Made by a program: the position numbers and the translations under genes. Under the pieces are notes generated by a model. The model was given only the letters and a program-made list of their open reading frames with translations. It did no database searches and was not told where the DNA came from. This document shows positions 26,358-36,514 of a stretch of 64,000 nt of DNA, piece after piece (positions within the stretch are counted from its first letter, which is position 1; every line of letters starts with the position of its first letter). The DNA is from Aureimonas sp. AU12 (GTDB lineage Bacteria; Pseudomonadota; Alphaproteobacteria; Rhizobiales; Rhizobiaceae), in contig NZ_BBWH01000027.1 in NCBI RefSeq assembly GCF_001463705.1, positions 62,001 through 126,000 of the forward strand. The letters run 5' to 3'.

Positions 26358-27599
26358 ATGCCTCTTGATCTCGACTTCGTCCGCTCGCAGTTCCCGGCGC
26401 TGGCCGGCGAGTGGGCGTTCATGGACAATGCCGGCGGCAGCCAGGTGCTGCGCCGCGTCGCCGACCGCGTGTCCGACTATCTCCTGACCTCGAGCGTGCA
26501 GACCGGGGCGAGCTACGCGCCGAGCCGGCTTTCGACGCAGCGCGTGGCGCAGACGCGCGAGGCCTTCGCCCGCTTCATGAACTGCGATCCCGGCGAGATC
26601 GTCGAGGGGCCGAACACGACGATCCTCCTGCGGTTCCTGTCGGAGGCCATGACGGGCCGTCTCCAGCCCGGCGACGAGATCGTGCTGACCAATGTCGATC
26701 ATGAGGCCAATATCGGGCCCTGGCTGCATCATGCGGCGCGCGGCGTCGTGATCAAGTGGTGGCGCTGCGACCCCGAGACGTTCGAGCTCGATCTCGGCGA
26801 CCTCCGGGCCCTGATGAGCGAGCGCACGAAACTCGTCTGCGTCACCCATGCCTCGAACATTCTCGGCACGATCAATCCGATCGCCGAGATCGCCGACATC
26901 GTGCATGCGGCCGGCGCCGAACTCGTGGTGGATGCCGTCGCCTACGCCCCGCACCGGGCGATCGACGTCAAGGCGCTCGGTGCCGATTACTACGTCTTCA
27001 GCGTCTACAAGGTGTTCGGTCCCCACCACGCCGTGATGTACGGCAAGCGCGACCGGCTCGAGGCATTGGACAACATCTACCACTACTTCTTCGACAAGAG
27101 CCGCGTGCCGCACAAGATCGAGCCCGGCAACATGAACTACGAATGTGCCTGGGGCTCGATCGGCACGGTCGACTACGTGGAGGAGCTCGGACGTCGCGAG
27201 GGTGCCGCAAAGGGGGCCGCCCAAGGCGATGCCGAGGGGCGTGCCGCGATCGAGGCGGGCTTTGCCGGGATCGCCGAGCAGGAGCGCATCGTCTCCGCGC
27301 GGCTGATGGACTTCCTCCTGTCGCGAAACTCGGTGCGCGTCATCGGCCGCACGTCCACGGCGATCGAGGACCGCGTCTCCACCCTGTCCTTCACGGTCGG
27401 CAAGGAGAGTTCGCGGGGGATCGTCGAGGCCGTCGATGCGGCCAAGGTCGGCATCCGCTTCGGCGATTTCTATGCCCGGCGGGTGGTGGAAGAGCATGGC
27501 CTGATGAAGCAGGACGGCGTCGTGCGGGTCTCGATGATCCACTACAACACGGTGGCGGAGGTCGATCGCCTGATCGCGGCGCTGGAACCGGCGCTGTGA
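26358..27599 (+). CDS. class V aminotransferase-fold PLP enzyme (cysteine-desulfurase-like)
   Basis: PLP-dependent enzyme of 413 residues in the NifS/class V fold. The cofactor Lys is Lys218 in FSVYKVFGPHHAVMYG, and His115 in NVDHEANIGPW is the ring-stacking residue. There is no conserved catalytic Cys loop as in true desulfurases, so it is better described as an aminotransferase, lyase or epimerase-like member. An Ala/Gly-rich insert near residue 285 (REGAAKGAAQGDAEGRAAI) is unusual. The stop overlaps the GTG start of the hydantoinase-like gene by three bases, implying coupled translation, so both should act in one pathway. Confidence 0.88.
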   Translation: MPLDLDFVRSQFPALAGEWAFMDNAGGSQVLRRVADRVSDYLLTSSVQTGASYAPSRLSTQRVAQTREAFARFMNCDPGEIVEGPNTTILLRFLSEAMTGRLQPGDEIVLTNVDHEANIGPWLHHAARGVVIKWWRCDPETFELDLGDLRALMSERTKLVCVTHASNILGTINPIAEIADIVHAAGAELVVDAVAYAPHRAIDVKALGADYYVFSVYKVFGPHHAVMYGKRDRLEALDNIYHYFFDKSRVPHKIEPGNMNYECAWGSIGTVDYVEELGRREGAAKGAAQGDAEGRAAIEAGFAGIAEQERIVSARLMDFLLSRNSVRVIGRTSTAIEDRVSTLSFTVGKESSRGIVEAVDAAKVGIRFGDFYARRVVEEHGLMKQDGVVRVSMIHYNTVAEVDRLIAALEPAL

Positions 27600-29023
27600 G
27601 CCTCGACCTCGTCATCGCCGGCGGCACGCTCGCCACGGCCGCGGACGTGTTTCGCGCGGATGTCGGCGTCCGCGACGGCCGGATCGTCGCGATCGGCGAG
27701 GATCTCGGCGCGGCGCGCGAGCGGATCGACGCCACCGGGCGCTACGTCCTGCCGGGCGGCATCGACAGCCATGTCCATCTCGCGCAGCCCTCGGGCGAGG
27801 GGATCGTCATGGCCGACGGCTTCGAGAGCGGCACGCGCTCGGCGCTGTTCGGCGGCAACACCTGCATCCTGCCCTTCTGTCTTCAGCAGAAAGGCCATTC
27901 GCTGCGCGAGGCGCTGCAGGGCTATCACGCGCTTGCCGAGGGCAACTGCTACACCGACGTCTCCTTCCACCTCATCGTTTCCGACCCCACGCAGGCGGTG
28001 CTCGGCCAGGAACTGCCGGCGCTGGTCGAGGATGGCTACACCTCGTTCAAGGTCTTCATGACCTACGAGGACCTGCGCCTGAACGACGCCGAGATCCTCG
28101 CCACGATGGACACGGCGCGGCGCACCGGCGCGCTCGTCATGGTCCATTGCGAGAACGAGGACGCGATCCGCTACCTCATCGGCCGCCACGAGGCGGCGGG
28201 CGAGATCGCGCCGCGCGCCCATGCCTCGACGCGGCCGATCGCCGTCGAGCGCGAGGCGACGCATCGCGCCCTGTCGCTCGCCGAGATCACCGAGGTGCCC
28301 GTTGTCATCGTCCACGTGTCCAATGGAGCAGCGATGGAGGAGATCGCGCGGGCGCGCTCGCGCGGGATCAAGGTCGTCGGCGAGACCTGCCCGCAATATC
28401 TTATGCTGACGGCGAGCGACCTCGACGGGATGGACTGGGAGGGCGCCAAGTTCGTCTGCTCGCCGCCGCCGCGAAACGCGGCCGAGCAGGAGGCCTGCTG
28501 GCGCGGGATCGAGACCGGCGTCTTTGATCTCTTCTCCTCCGACCACTGCCCCTTCCGCTACGACGACCCCGCCGGCAAGCTGAACCCGAAGGGCCGGACG
28601 AACTTCCGCCACATCCCGAACGGGATTCCCGGCGTCGAGACGCGGTTGCCGATCCTCTTCTCGGAAGGGGTGATGAAGGGCCGCATCGATCTGCAGCGCT
28701 TCGTGGCGCTCACCTCGACCAACCATGCCCGGACCTACGGTCTGGCGGATAAGGGCTCGATCGCCATCGGCAAGGATGCCGACATCGCGATCTGGGACCC
28801 CCGCGAGACCCGCACCATCCGGCATGCGGACCTCCATGACGGCGCCGACTACAGCCCGTACGAGGGGCTGGCCGTGACGGGCTGGCCGACCACCGTGATC
28901 GTCGGCGGCCGAGTCATGGTGCGTGAGGGCGCGCTCACCGGCGCGAAGGGGACGGGGCGCTACGTCGCGCGCGCGCGCTCCCATCTCAGCGCCCCCCGGC
29001 CGGCCGCGACTGTCGGGGCCTGA
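27596..29023 (+). CDS. dihydropyrimidinase/hydantoinase/allantoinase-family cyclic amidase
   Basis: Zinc-dependent cyclic amidohydrolase of 475 residues. The metal motif is GGIDSHVHLAQP (His59, His61) and the carbamylated bridging Lys is Lys152 in YTSFKVFMTYEDL. Later His ligands are in MVHCENED and VHVSNGAAMEE; the fourth metal ligand is in FSSDHCPF. The family opens hydantoin, dihydropyrimidine or allantoin rings. The start is a GTG at 27596 whose last two bases begin the TGA stop of the PLP gene (GTGA overlap), and the sequence then reads VSLDLVIAGGTL, the expected N-terminus. It is the last gene of the rightward arm. Confidence 0.9.
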   Translation: MSLDLVIAGGTLATAADVFRADVGVRDGRIVAIGEDLGAARERIDATGRYVLPGGIDSHVHLAQPSGEGIVMADGFESGTRSALFGGNTCILPFCLQQKGHSLREALQGYHALAEGNCYTDVSFHLIVSDPTQAVLGQELPALVEDGYTSFKVFMTYEDLRLNDAEILATMDTARRTGALVMVHCENEDAIRYLIGRHEAAGEIAPRAHASTRPIAVEREATHRALSLAEITEVPVVIVHVSNGAAMEEIARARSRGIKVVGETCPQYLMLTASDLDGMDWEGAKFVCSPPPRNAAEQEACWRGIETGVFDLFSSDHCPFRYDDPAGKLNPKGRTNFRHIPNGIPGVETRLPILFSEGVMKGRIDLQRFVALTSTNHARTYGLADKGSIAIGKDADIAIWDPRETRTIRHADLHDGADYSPYEGLAVTGWPTTVIVGGRVMVREGALTGAKGTGRYVARARSHLSAPRPAATVGA

Positions 29024-29089
29024 TAAGGGAACCCGCGGGGTCGGCGACCCTTGCGAGTCCCCCTTGTCGGGTGACCCTGCGATTGCGCC

Positions 29090-29965
29090 TCAGCGAGCGG
29101 TCGTCACGGCATCGAGCCTGCGAAGATGCGCGGGCTCCAGCGCGATGCCGGCGGCGGCGATGTTGGCGCGAAGGTGGGCGCGCTTCGACGTGCCGGGAAT
29201 GACGAGGATGTTGGGGCTGCGTCGCAGGAGCCACGCGAGGGCGACCGCCTGGGGCGACGTGCCGATCTCGGCCGCAACCTTCGCGAGCTCGTCGGCCTGC
29301 AACGGCGTGAAACCGCCGAGCGGAAAATAGGGGACGTAGGCGATCCCGTCCGCCGCCAGCACGTCGATCATGGCGTCGTCGGTGCGATGAACGAGGTTGT
29401 AGTGGTTCTGCACGCAGACGATCGGCGCGATGTCGCGGGCGACCGTGAGTTGCGCCGCATCGACCGTGCTGATGCCGATATGGGCGAGCAGACCCTCGTC
29501 CTGCATCTGCCGCATGGCCTCCATCGGCGCGGCCACATCGTCCTCCGGCCCGCCCATGCGAAGGTTCACGATCGGCATCTGCGAGAGGCCGAGCGGCTCC
29601 AGGTTGTCCTCGACGGACTTGCGAAGGAAGTCCGCGTTGCGCTTGAGGACCCACGCCCCGGCCTCGTCGCGCCAGGCGCCGATCTTGGTCACGAGCACGA
29701 GGTTGGACGGGTAGGGATGCAGCGCCTCGCGGATCAGGCGGTTGGTGACGTGGGGTCCGTAGAAGTCGCTGGTGTCGATATGGTCGATGCCGAGCGACAG
29801 GGCCTCGCGAAGCACGGCCCGGCATTCGCCTGGATCGCTCGGCTCGCCGAACACGTGGGGACCTGCCAACTGCATGGCGCCGTAGCCCATGCGGTTCACC
29901 GTCAGGGTCGTGCCGGGAAAGGTAAAGCGGCCGGCGGCGTCGGCCTTCGGGATCGTGTCGGTCAT
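29090..29965 (-). CDS. aldo/keto reductase
   Basis: NADPH-dependent aldo/keto reductase of 291 residues, of the YdbC/YakC-like bacterial group. The catalytic Asp and Tyr are in GIDHIDTSDFYGPHVTN, the Lys in VLVTKIGAWR, and the His-equivalent region in VNLRMGG. The PGTSKRAHLRANI segment binds the NADP phosphate. AGAGGAG lies eight bases before the ATG at 29965; the open frame extends upstream through non-family residues. Divergent from a LysR gene, a very common arrangement in which the LysR protein controls the reductase. Physiological substrate unknown. Confidence 0.9.
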   Translation of the reverse strand: MTDTIPKADAAGRFTFPGTTLTVNRMGYGAMQLAGPHVFGEPSDPGECRAVLREALSLGIDHIDTSDFYGPHVTNRLIREALHPYPSNLVLVTKIGAWRDEAGAWVLKRNADFLRKSVEDNLEPLGLSQMPIVNLRMGGPEDDVAAPMEAMRQMQDEGLLAHIGISTVDAAQLTVARDIAPIVCVQNHYNLVHRTDDAMIDVLAADGIAYVPYFPLGGFTPLQADELAKVAAEIGTSPQAVALAWLLRRSPNILVIPGTSKRAHLRANIAAAGIALEPAHLRRLDAVTTAR

Positions 29966-30029
29966 GGATTGGCTCCTCTTCGATGCCGCTGATATCGGAC
30001 GTTTCAGGCGCGTTGATAATCGGGACCGG

Positions 30030-30056
30030 GGCGAATAGCCTGTTCGCCATGGCGAA
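30030..30056. promoter_or_regulatory. three-half-site palindrome covering the LysR start codon
   Basis: GGCGAA (30030-30035), seven bases, TTCGCC (30043-30048), AT, GGCGAA (30051-30056). This makes two overlapping inverted repeats, one of T-N11-A geometry as used by LysR proteins and one with a two-base centre that includes the ATG. It is probably the autoregulatory and divergent operator of the LysR/aldo-keto reductase pair. Confidence 0.5.
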
Positions 30057-30975
30057 CAATGATGCAATGTCCTCGCTCGACGATCTGCGGATCTTCCTCG
30101 CCGTCTTCGAAGCCGGCGGCTTCCGGCGGGCCGCGCGAAACCTCGGGCTGTCCGTCTCGACGGTCAGCGAGACGATCACGCGGCTGGAAGCGCGCCTCGG
30201 CGTGCCGCTGCTCGGCCGCACGACCCGCAGCGTCATGGCGACCGAAGCCGGGCGTCGTCTGGCCGGACGTGTCGCGCCCCTGATCTCGGAGGCGCGGGCG
30301 GCGCTCGACGAGGCGGCGAGTTCCGAGACGATGCTGCGCGGGCGGTTGAAGCTCAACGTGCCGGGCGCGGTGATGCGGGACATCCTGCCGCCGCTGCTCG
30401 ATCGTTACATGACGGCCCATCCGGGCGTCCGCGTCGAGATCGTCGTGGAGGATCGGCTGGTCGACATCACCGCCGCCGACTGCGACGCGGGCATTCGCTA
30501 CGGAGAGCACCTAAGCCAGGACATGATCGCCATCCCGATCGGGCCTCGCCGGCAGGAAGCGGCGCTGGCGGCCTCGCCCGCCTATCTCGCGCGCCGGGGC
30601 ATGCCGACCCATCCGCGGGACCTCCTCGACCACGACTGCATTCGTGTCCGGATTTCGGGGGCCGCTCTGACGCCCTGGACCTTCGAGCGGGATGGGGAGG
30701 AACTGACGATCGATCCGCCGGCGCGGCTGACGGTCGGAACGGGCGGCGCCGCAGCGGCCATCGATCTCGCGGTCGCCGGCCACGGCTTCCTCTGCCTCTT
30801 TCGCAACTGGCTCGACCCGCATTTAGAAAGCGGTGCGCTCGAGCCGGTTCTGCCCGAGTGGTGGCAACCGTTCGACGGTCCGCGCCTCTACTTCTCCCGT
30901 CGCCTCGTGCCCGCGCCGCTGCGCGCCTTCATCGACCTCGTCGCGGACGACCGGCAGGCGGGCCCCACTGGCTGA
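30049..30975 (+). CDS. LysR-family transcriptional regulator
   Basis: LysR regulator of 308 residues. The helix-turn-helix (about residues 15-65) reads FLAVFEAGGFRRAARNLGLSVSTVSETITRLEARLGVPLLGRTTR; the substrate-binding domain follows from about residue 95. Start options are ATG 30049 and ATG 30067; the first gives a slightly long N-terminus and lies in the palindrome, so the second may be the real one. Divergent from the aldo/keto reductase, which is its likely target. Confidence 0.9.
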   Translation: MANNDAMSSLDDLRIFLAVFEAGGFRRAARNLGLSVSTVSETITRLEARLGVPLLGRTTRSVMATEAGRRLAGRVAPLISEARAALDEAASSETMLRGRLKLNVPGAVMRDILPPLLDRYMTAHPGVRVEIVVEDRLVDITAADCDAGIRYGEHLSQDMIAIPIGPRRQEAALAASPAYLARRGMPTHPRDLLDHDCIRVRISGAALTPWTFERDGEELTIDPPARLTVGTGGAAAAIDLAVAGHGFLCLFRNWLDPHLESGALEPVLPEWWQPFDGPRLYFSRRLVPAPLRAFIDLVADDRQAGPTG

Positions 30976-31135
30976 CGTCGGCTCGCATGGCAAGAGACCG
31001 ATAGTTGCGGGGACAGTCCGCACAGAAGAGCGATCGCGACGCGGCTGCGACGGCGGTTCTCGACGTCACACGGGCGCACTCATGCGAGGCATTGGCCGGA
31101 GCGGCATCGGCATCGAGAGCCTGTGGCCGGCGGCT

Positions 31136-31681
31136 TCAATCCTTGCCGAGATAGCGATCCATCCGGCGGCTCAACTCCCGGCTGGCCTCCATCAGGACGG
31201 CGTCGATCAGCTTGGTCAGAATGGCATGGTCGGCGCGCGCCATCTGGTCGCGGGCGCTGATGAGAAGGTCGATGGCCTCGACGAGGGGCGAGCTGTCGTT
31301 CGATCCCGATCCCATGTCGAGGATCGCTCCGATGTATTCGGGCGTCTGGCCCCTCGGGGTAAGCGGCCGGCCGAACGAACGGACCTGTCGAATGCCCTGA
31401 TGGGGCGTCACCACACGGTAGTTGATGGAAAACGGCAGATGATGGTCGGCGGCGCGAACCAGTTGAGGGCCGATGCGAGCGCGGTCGTCGAGATGGATGC
31501 GGCTTCGAAAGTCCAGCGTGGAGAGACCGGCGAGCCCGTCCTGCATGGGGACGCCGAAGAACGCGCTCATTCCTTCATCGGCATAGATGCGCTGGCTCTC
31601 CGGCTCCCACTTCCAGGCGCCGACGAAGGCGGAACGGGCGGCAATCGATGAGCGTTGCGAGCGCGAATGCATATCCCTCAT
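31136..31681 (-). CDS. stand-alone PAS-domain protein
   Basis: Soluble 181-residue protein with one PAS (PAS_3-type) domain, about residues 18-125: FVGAWKWEPESQRIYADEGMSAFFGV, then DFRSRIHLDDR and INYRVVTPHQGIRQVRSFGRPL. The remaining 55 residues form a charged helix with no output domain, so it would act by binding a partner or as a sensor module. Similar short PAS proteins sit near LuxR or kinase genes in rhizobia; none is adjacent here. A start two codons later (31672) is also possible. Confidence 0.75.
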   Translation of the reverse strand: MRDMHSRSQRSSIAARSAFVGAWKWEPESQRIYADEGMSAFFGVPMQDGLAGLSTLDFRSRIHLDDRARIGPQLVRAADHHLPFSINYRVVTPHQGIRQVRSFGRPLTPRGQTPEYIGAILDMGSGSNDSSPLVEAIDLLISARDQMARADHAILTKLIDAVLMEASRELSRRMDRYLGKD

Positions 31682-31983
31682 CCCATGATCGCGTGTGACG
31701 TACGCACGTCATGATAGAGTAGAGCTTCGTGAAGCTGACGGTAAGGGCAACCTTTTCATTTTTAGCCCACGGATTTGACGTGCTCTACCCCAAAGGACCC
31801 GCCCAGCGACATGATGGGATCACAAAGGTTCCGGCGTTCGGAGGGGGAACACCGTGACGTGACTGCCGCAAAAAGACCGTAAGCCTTGCTTGGTATGCAG
31901 CACGGCTCTAAGGCGGCGCGTCAGGGGGATGGTTCCATGCTGTGGGGAGGCAACATCGTGGTTCGCAAAGTTCCGTCCCGCCC
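31682..31983. other. 302-base intergenic region with inverted repeats
   Basis: It holds the PAS-gene promoter side. TGACGT-ACGC-ACGTCA (31696-31711) is an inverted repeat 15 bases before the PAS start, and AGCTTC-GT-GAAGCT follows near 31724-31737. The first could be an operator. No gene is supported apart from the small frame at 31984. Confidence 0.4.
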
Positions 31984-32136
31984 ATGATCGACACCACCCA
32001 GCCGCCGCCACCGCCGCCGGAAAACCCCTGCCCGAAAATCAGGGCGGCTCTCGAAGAGGCGCTCTCCCGCATGGCCGATCCCGACGTCAGGGCGCATTTC
32101 GAGCGTCTGCTCAGGGAACTCGGCTACCGGTCCTGA
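31984..32136 (+). CDS. small hypothetical protein (50 aa)
   Basis: Unrecognised short protein: MIDTTQ, a run of six Pro, then a charged helical segment (KIRAALEEALSRMADPDVRAHF...) ending LGYRS. The Pro run plus amphipathic helix and the regular codon use suggest it may be real, but no clear Shine-Dalgarno is visible, so confidence is low. An in-frame ATG at 31942 would give 64 residues. Confidence 0.35.
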   Translation: MIDTTQPPPPPPENPCPKIRAALEEALSRMADPDVRAHFERLLRELGYRS

Positions 32137-32367
32137 GCGACGGGGAGCGTTTGCCCTTGTCGCCGTGCGCTCCTGTGCGCATTCGAGCGCGTTCGGCGGG
32201 CGGCGGAAATGAGTCAACCTTCGCATGACCATGCGCGCGGGACGCGTTGCCGATCCTGGCCGGATCTGTCCTTCACAATCGAAAGACGGTTTTACGTGCG
32301 GCACCGCAGGGCAACGGAAACAGCGCGTCTTCGCGGGCTCCGACCGCCTCGACCCTGGTTGGCTGGA

Positions 32368-32407
32368 CACAGCCCGGACCTTCCGGTGGCGCGGGATCCG
32401 GGCTGTG
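32368..32407 (-). terminator. inverted repeat after the sugar-operon last gene
   Basis: CACAGCCCGGA (32368-32378) and TCCGGGCTGTG (32397-32407) form a perfect 11-bp stem with an 18-base loop, starting six bases after the stop codon of the Gfo/Idh/MocA gene. There is no T-run, so it is either a Rho-assisted end or a 3'-end stabiliser. Confidence 0.5.
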
Positions 32408-32412
32408 CTTCT

Positions 32413-33573
32413 TCAGGCCCGTGAACGCATTGCGTCCGGTGCCTGTGCCAGCAAGGCGTCGGCCTCGGCGACACTGAGCGCGGCCGGGCGCTCGCAGCGC
32501 GAGTCCACCACCACCGCACGTTCGCTCTCGGCCGAGCGCAGGATCGCCAGCATCACGTCGAGGATGTGGAAGGCCCAGTCGCTGTTCGCCCGGTGCGGAC
32601 GTCCCGCCTCGATGGCGGCGGCCATGTCGGCGAGGCCGAGGCCCCGGTAGTTGGCATGGATCGGCTTTGCGGCGGGATAGTTGGGAACGCCGTAGAAGTT
32701 GCCGGTCGTCGGCGTCGCCTCCCAATGGTCGCGGTCGCGGGCGATCTCGACCGTGCCGCCGAAGAAGTTGGGATCGGGCACGCGCAACGAGGCGGTCCCG
32801 CCGTGGATCTCGATCGGCGTGTGCCCGTGCTTCCAGACGTCCCAGCTGGCGAGGAGCGCGATGCGGGTGCCCGACTGGAATTCGAGCAGCGCGTGGATCG
32901 TGGTCGGCACCTCGGGGCGGATGCGCTGGCCGACATTCGGTCCTGCGGCGGTGACGACGCGCTCATCGAGCCCGATGCGCCCGGACGCCGTGACCTTGGC
33001 CACCGGCCCGAGCAGCGCGACGAGCGCGCCGATATAGTACGGCCCCATGTCGAGTACGGGACCGCCGCCCGGCTGGAAGTAATAGGCGGGCGCGGGATGC
33101 CAGTGCTCCATGCCGCGCGACATGATGGTGGCGACGCCCGAGATCGGCGTGCCCACCGTGCCGTCGTCGATCATCCGCCGCGCCGTCTGCAGGCCGATGC
33201 CGAGGATCGTGTCGGGCGCCGAGCCGACGCGGAGCCCCTTGGCCGCCGCCAGCTCGACGATCGCCCGGCCGTCTTCGAGCCGCGTCGCCAGCGGCTTCTC
33301 GGTGTAGACGTGCTTGCCGGATTCGAGCGCCTGCATGGAGACGGCGGCGTGGGCTTCCGGGTTGGTGAGGTTGAGGACGATGTCGACCTCGGGGCTGGCA
33401 TAGAGGTCGTCCAGCGTCAGCGCCGTGATCCCGTAGGTCTCGGCGCGGGCGCGGGCGGCCTCGGGCCGTGCGTCGGCGCAGGCGGTGAAGGCGATGTCGC
33501 GAAACAGTGCGGCATTGGTGAGGTAGATGTCGGAGATGACGCCGCAGCCGACGAGGCCGATCCGTTGCACCAT
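32413..33573 (-). CDS. Gfo/Idh/MocA-family NAD(P)-dependent sugar dehydrogenase
   Basis: Oxidoreductase of 386 residues. The N-terminal Rossmann fold begins RIGLVGCGVISDIYL, and the EKP motif (VYTEKPLATRLEDG) provides the catalytic Lys. The C-terminal alpha/beta domain contains the substrate segment PGGGPVLDMGPYYIGAL. The family oxidises inositols, sugars and glycosides, often at C3. GGAGGG precedes the ATG; the gap to the preceding TIM-barrel gene is three bases. It is the last gene of the LacI-controlled sugar operon and probably oxidises the imported sugar. Confidence 0.92.
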   Translation of the reverse strand: MVQRIGLVGCGVISDIYLTNAALFRDIAFTACADARPEAARARAETYGITALTLDDLYASPEVDIVLNLTNPEAHAAVSMQALESGKHVYTEKPLATRLEDGRAIVELAAAKGLRVGSAPDTILGIGLQTARRMIDDGTVGTPISGVATIMSRGMEHWHPAPAYYFQPGGGPVLDMGPYYIGALVALLGPVAKVTASGRIGLDERVVTAAGPNVGQRIRPEVPTTIHALLEFQSGTRIALLASWDVWKHGHTPIEIHGGTASLRVPDPNFFGGTVEIARDRDHWEATPTTGNFYGVPNYPAAKPIHANYRGLGLADMAAAIEAGRPHRANSDWAFHILDVMLAILRSAESERAVVVDSRCERPAALSVAEADALLAQAPDAMRSRA

Positions 33574-33576
33574 GGG

Positions 33577-34338
33577 TCAGCCCTCCCGGCTGTAGCGCTG
33601 CATGGCCTCGAAGCTCGTGCGCGCGAAACGTTCGAAGTCGGACGGATTGTCGTGTTCGGCGATCATCAGGGTCGCGCCGGCCTCGCGGCCCGCCTTGTAG
33701 AGGCGCGCCCAGTCGAGCGTGCCGGTGCCGACATCGGCCCAGCCGTCCTCGTCGGTCTTCTGGCCGGCGGGCGCGATGTCCTTGACGTGGAGGGTGGCGA
33801 CGCGGCCCGCATAGCGCTTCAGCCAGGTCTCGGGATCCTCGCCGCCCTTCACCACCCAGGCGAGATCGGCCTCCCATTCGATGGCGCCGTCTTCGCCGAG
33901 GAGATGTTCGAGCGGGCGCGAGCCGTCCTCCAGGGAGCGCATCTCGAAATCATGATTGTGCCAGGCGAGGCGCAGGCCCTCGCCGGTGACGCGGCGCGCG
34001 ATCGCGGCGACCCGCCCGCCGACCGCCGCCCAGCCCGCCGCGTCGCCCGGTCGGTCTGCCGGCATGACATAGGGCAGGACGAGGATTTCGGTGCCGAGCT
34101 TGCGCGCGATGGCCAGCGCCCGGTCCGGATCGGTCTCCAGCATGTCGAGGCTGAAATGGGCGGCGCGGCTGGTGAGCCCGGCCTCGTCGATCGCGGCCTT
34201 CAGCGCGTCGACATCGTCGTAGAGGCCGCGGAACGGCTCGACATCGGTGAAGCCGGCCTCGCGCACGGTCTTCAACTGGTCGGCGAGCGGGGGAAAGTTG
34301 CGGCCGGAATAGAGCTGCATCGAGAGCGTGTCGGTCAT
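33577..34338 (-). CDS. sugar phosphate isomerase/epimerase (AP endonuclease 2-fold TIM barrel)
   Basis: TIM-barrel enzyme of 253 residues of the xylose-isomerase-like superfamily, which isomerises or epimerises keto sugars using a divalent metal. Recognisable blocks are MQLYSGRNFPPLADQLKTVREAGF at the start, GLRLAWHNHDFEM (metal His), EWEADLAWVVKGG and TLMIAEHDN near the end. AAGGA precedes the ATG. Pairing with a Gfo/Idh/MocA dehydrogenase is typical of oxidation-isomerisation routes for sugars and glycosides. Confidence 0.9.
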   Translation of the reverse strand: MTDTLSMQLYSGRNFPPLADQLKTVREAGFTDVEPFRGLYDDVDALKAAIDEAGLTSRAAHFSLDMLETDPDRALAIARKLGTEILVLPYVMPADRPGDAAGWAAVGGRVAAIARRVTGEGLRLAWHNHDFEMRSLEDGSRPLEHLLGEDGAIEWEADLAWVVKGGEDPETWLKRYAGRVATLHVKDIAPAGQKTDEDGWADVGTGTLDWARLYKAGREAGATLMIAEHDNPSDFERFARTSFEAMQRYSREG

Positions 34339-34409
34339 GGCGATCCTTGCGGGCAGGCCGGGCCGCTTGGGACGCAGCCTGGGAACGAGGGGGAGGGGAA
34401 AAGGAGGGG

Positions 34410-35563
<1,154 letters not shown>

Positions 35564-35567
<4 letters not shown>

Positions 35568-36514
35568 CCCTTGACGCTTCCCGCAGCGATGCCGCGCACG
35601 AACCAGCGGCCGGACAGGAAGTAGACGGCGAGCGGCAGTAGGGCGGTGAGGATCGTCGCCGCCATGTTGATGTTGTGGGCGCGCTCGCCCTGGCCGGAAT
35701 TGACGATGTTGTTGAGCTGCACCGTCATCGGCAGGTTCTCGCGGCCGGCGAAGACGAGACCGAGGATGAAGTCGTTCCAGATGCCGGTGATCTGCAGGAT
35801 GCCGGCCACCACGAGGATCGGCGTCGACATCGGCAGGATGAGGTGGAAGAAGATCTGCCAGAAGCCGGCGCCGTCGACGCGCGCCGCCTTGAACAGTTCC
35901 GCCGGCAGGCCGCTGTAGTAGTTGCGGAAGAGCAGCGTCATGACCGGCAGGCCGAAGACGATGTGGACGAGGACGATGCCCGGCAGCGTCCCGTAGATCC
36001 CGAGCGTCGAGAAGATCCGCACCATCGGGTAGATGAAGACCTGATAGGGGATGAAGGCGCCGAGCAGCAGGATGGCGAAGAGGATGTCCGCGCCGCGCAC
36101 CCGCCAGAGCGACAGCGCATAGCCCGTCACCGCGCCGAGCGCGATCGAGGTGATCACCGAGGGTACGAGGATCTTCAGGGAGTTGAGGAAGCCGACCGAG
36201 ATGCCCGAGCAGTCGAGCCCGGTGCAGGCCTCGCCCCAGGCCACCGCCCAGGCGCGGAACGAGGGGTCTGCCGGCAGCGCGAAGATCGCGCCGAGCCGGA
36301 TCTCGTCCATCGTCTTCAGCGAGGTGACGATCATGATGTAGAGCGGCAGCGCGAAGAACAGCGCGGCGAGGCCGAGGAAGACGTAGAGGCCGACCCGCCC
36401 GGCGGTGATGTGCCGGGGCTTGGCGCCGCGGGCGTGGCCGACGATCGAGGCGGGCAGGGCCTGCAGCGGATCGGCGGCGCGGGCGGAGGTGGACGTGGCG
36501 GCGGGGGCGCTCAT
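35564..36514 (-). CDS. sugar ABC transporter permease (MalG type)
   Basis: Inner-membrane permease of 316 residues with six membrane helices; the N-terminus is a 40-residue cytoplasmic extension rich in Ala/Ser. The EAA coupling loop is LPAELFKAARVDGAGFWQIFFHLILPMSTP. The ATG at 36514 overlaps the stop of the preceding permease (ATGA). An open frame continues far upstream through the other genes but is a shadow. A DCSG-containing periplasmic loop after TM1 is seen in glucose-type transporters. Confidence 0.94.

Noticed and set aside
31260-31330. tRNA-like GTTCGATCCC motif
   Set aside because: No cloverleaf can be drawn around it and it lies inside the PAS gene.
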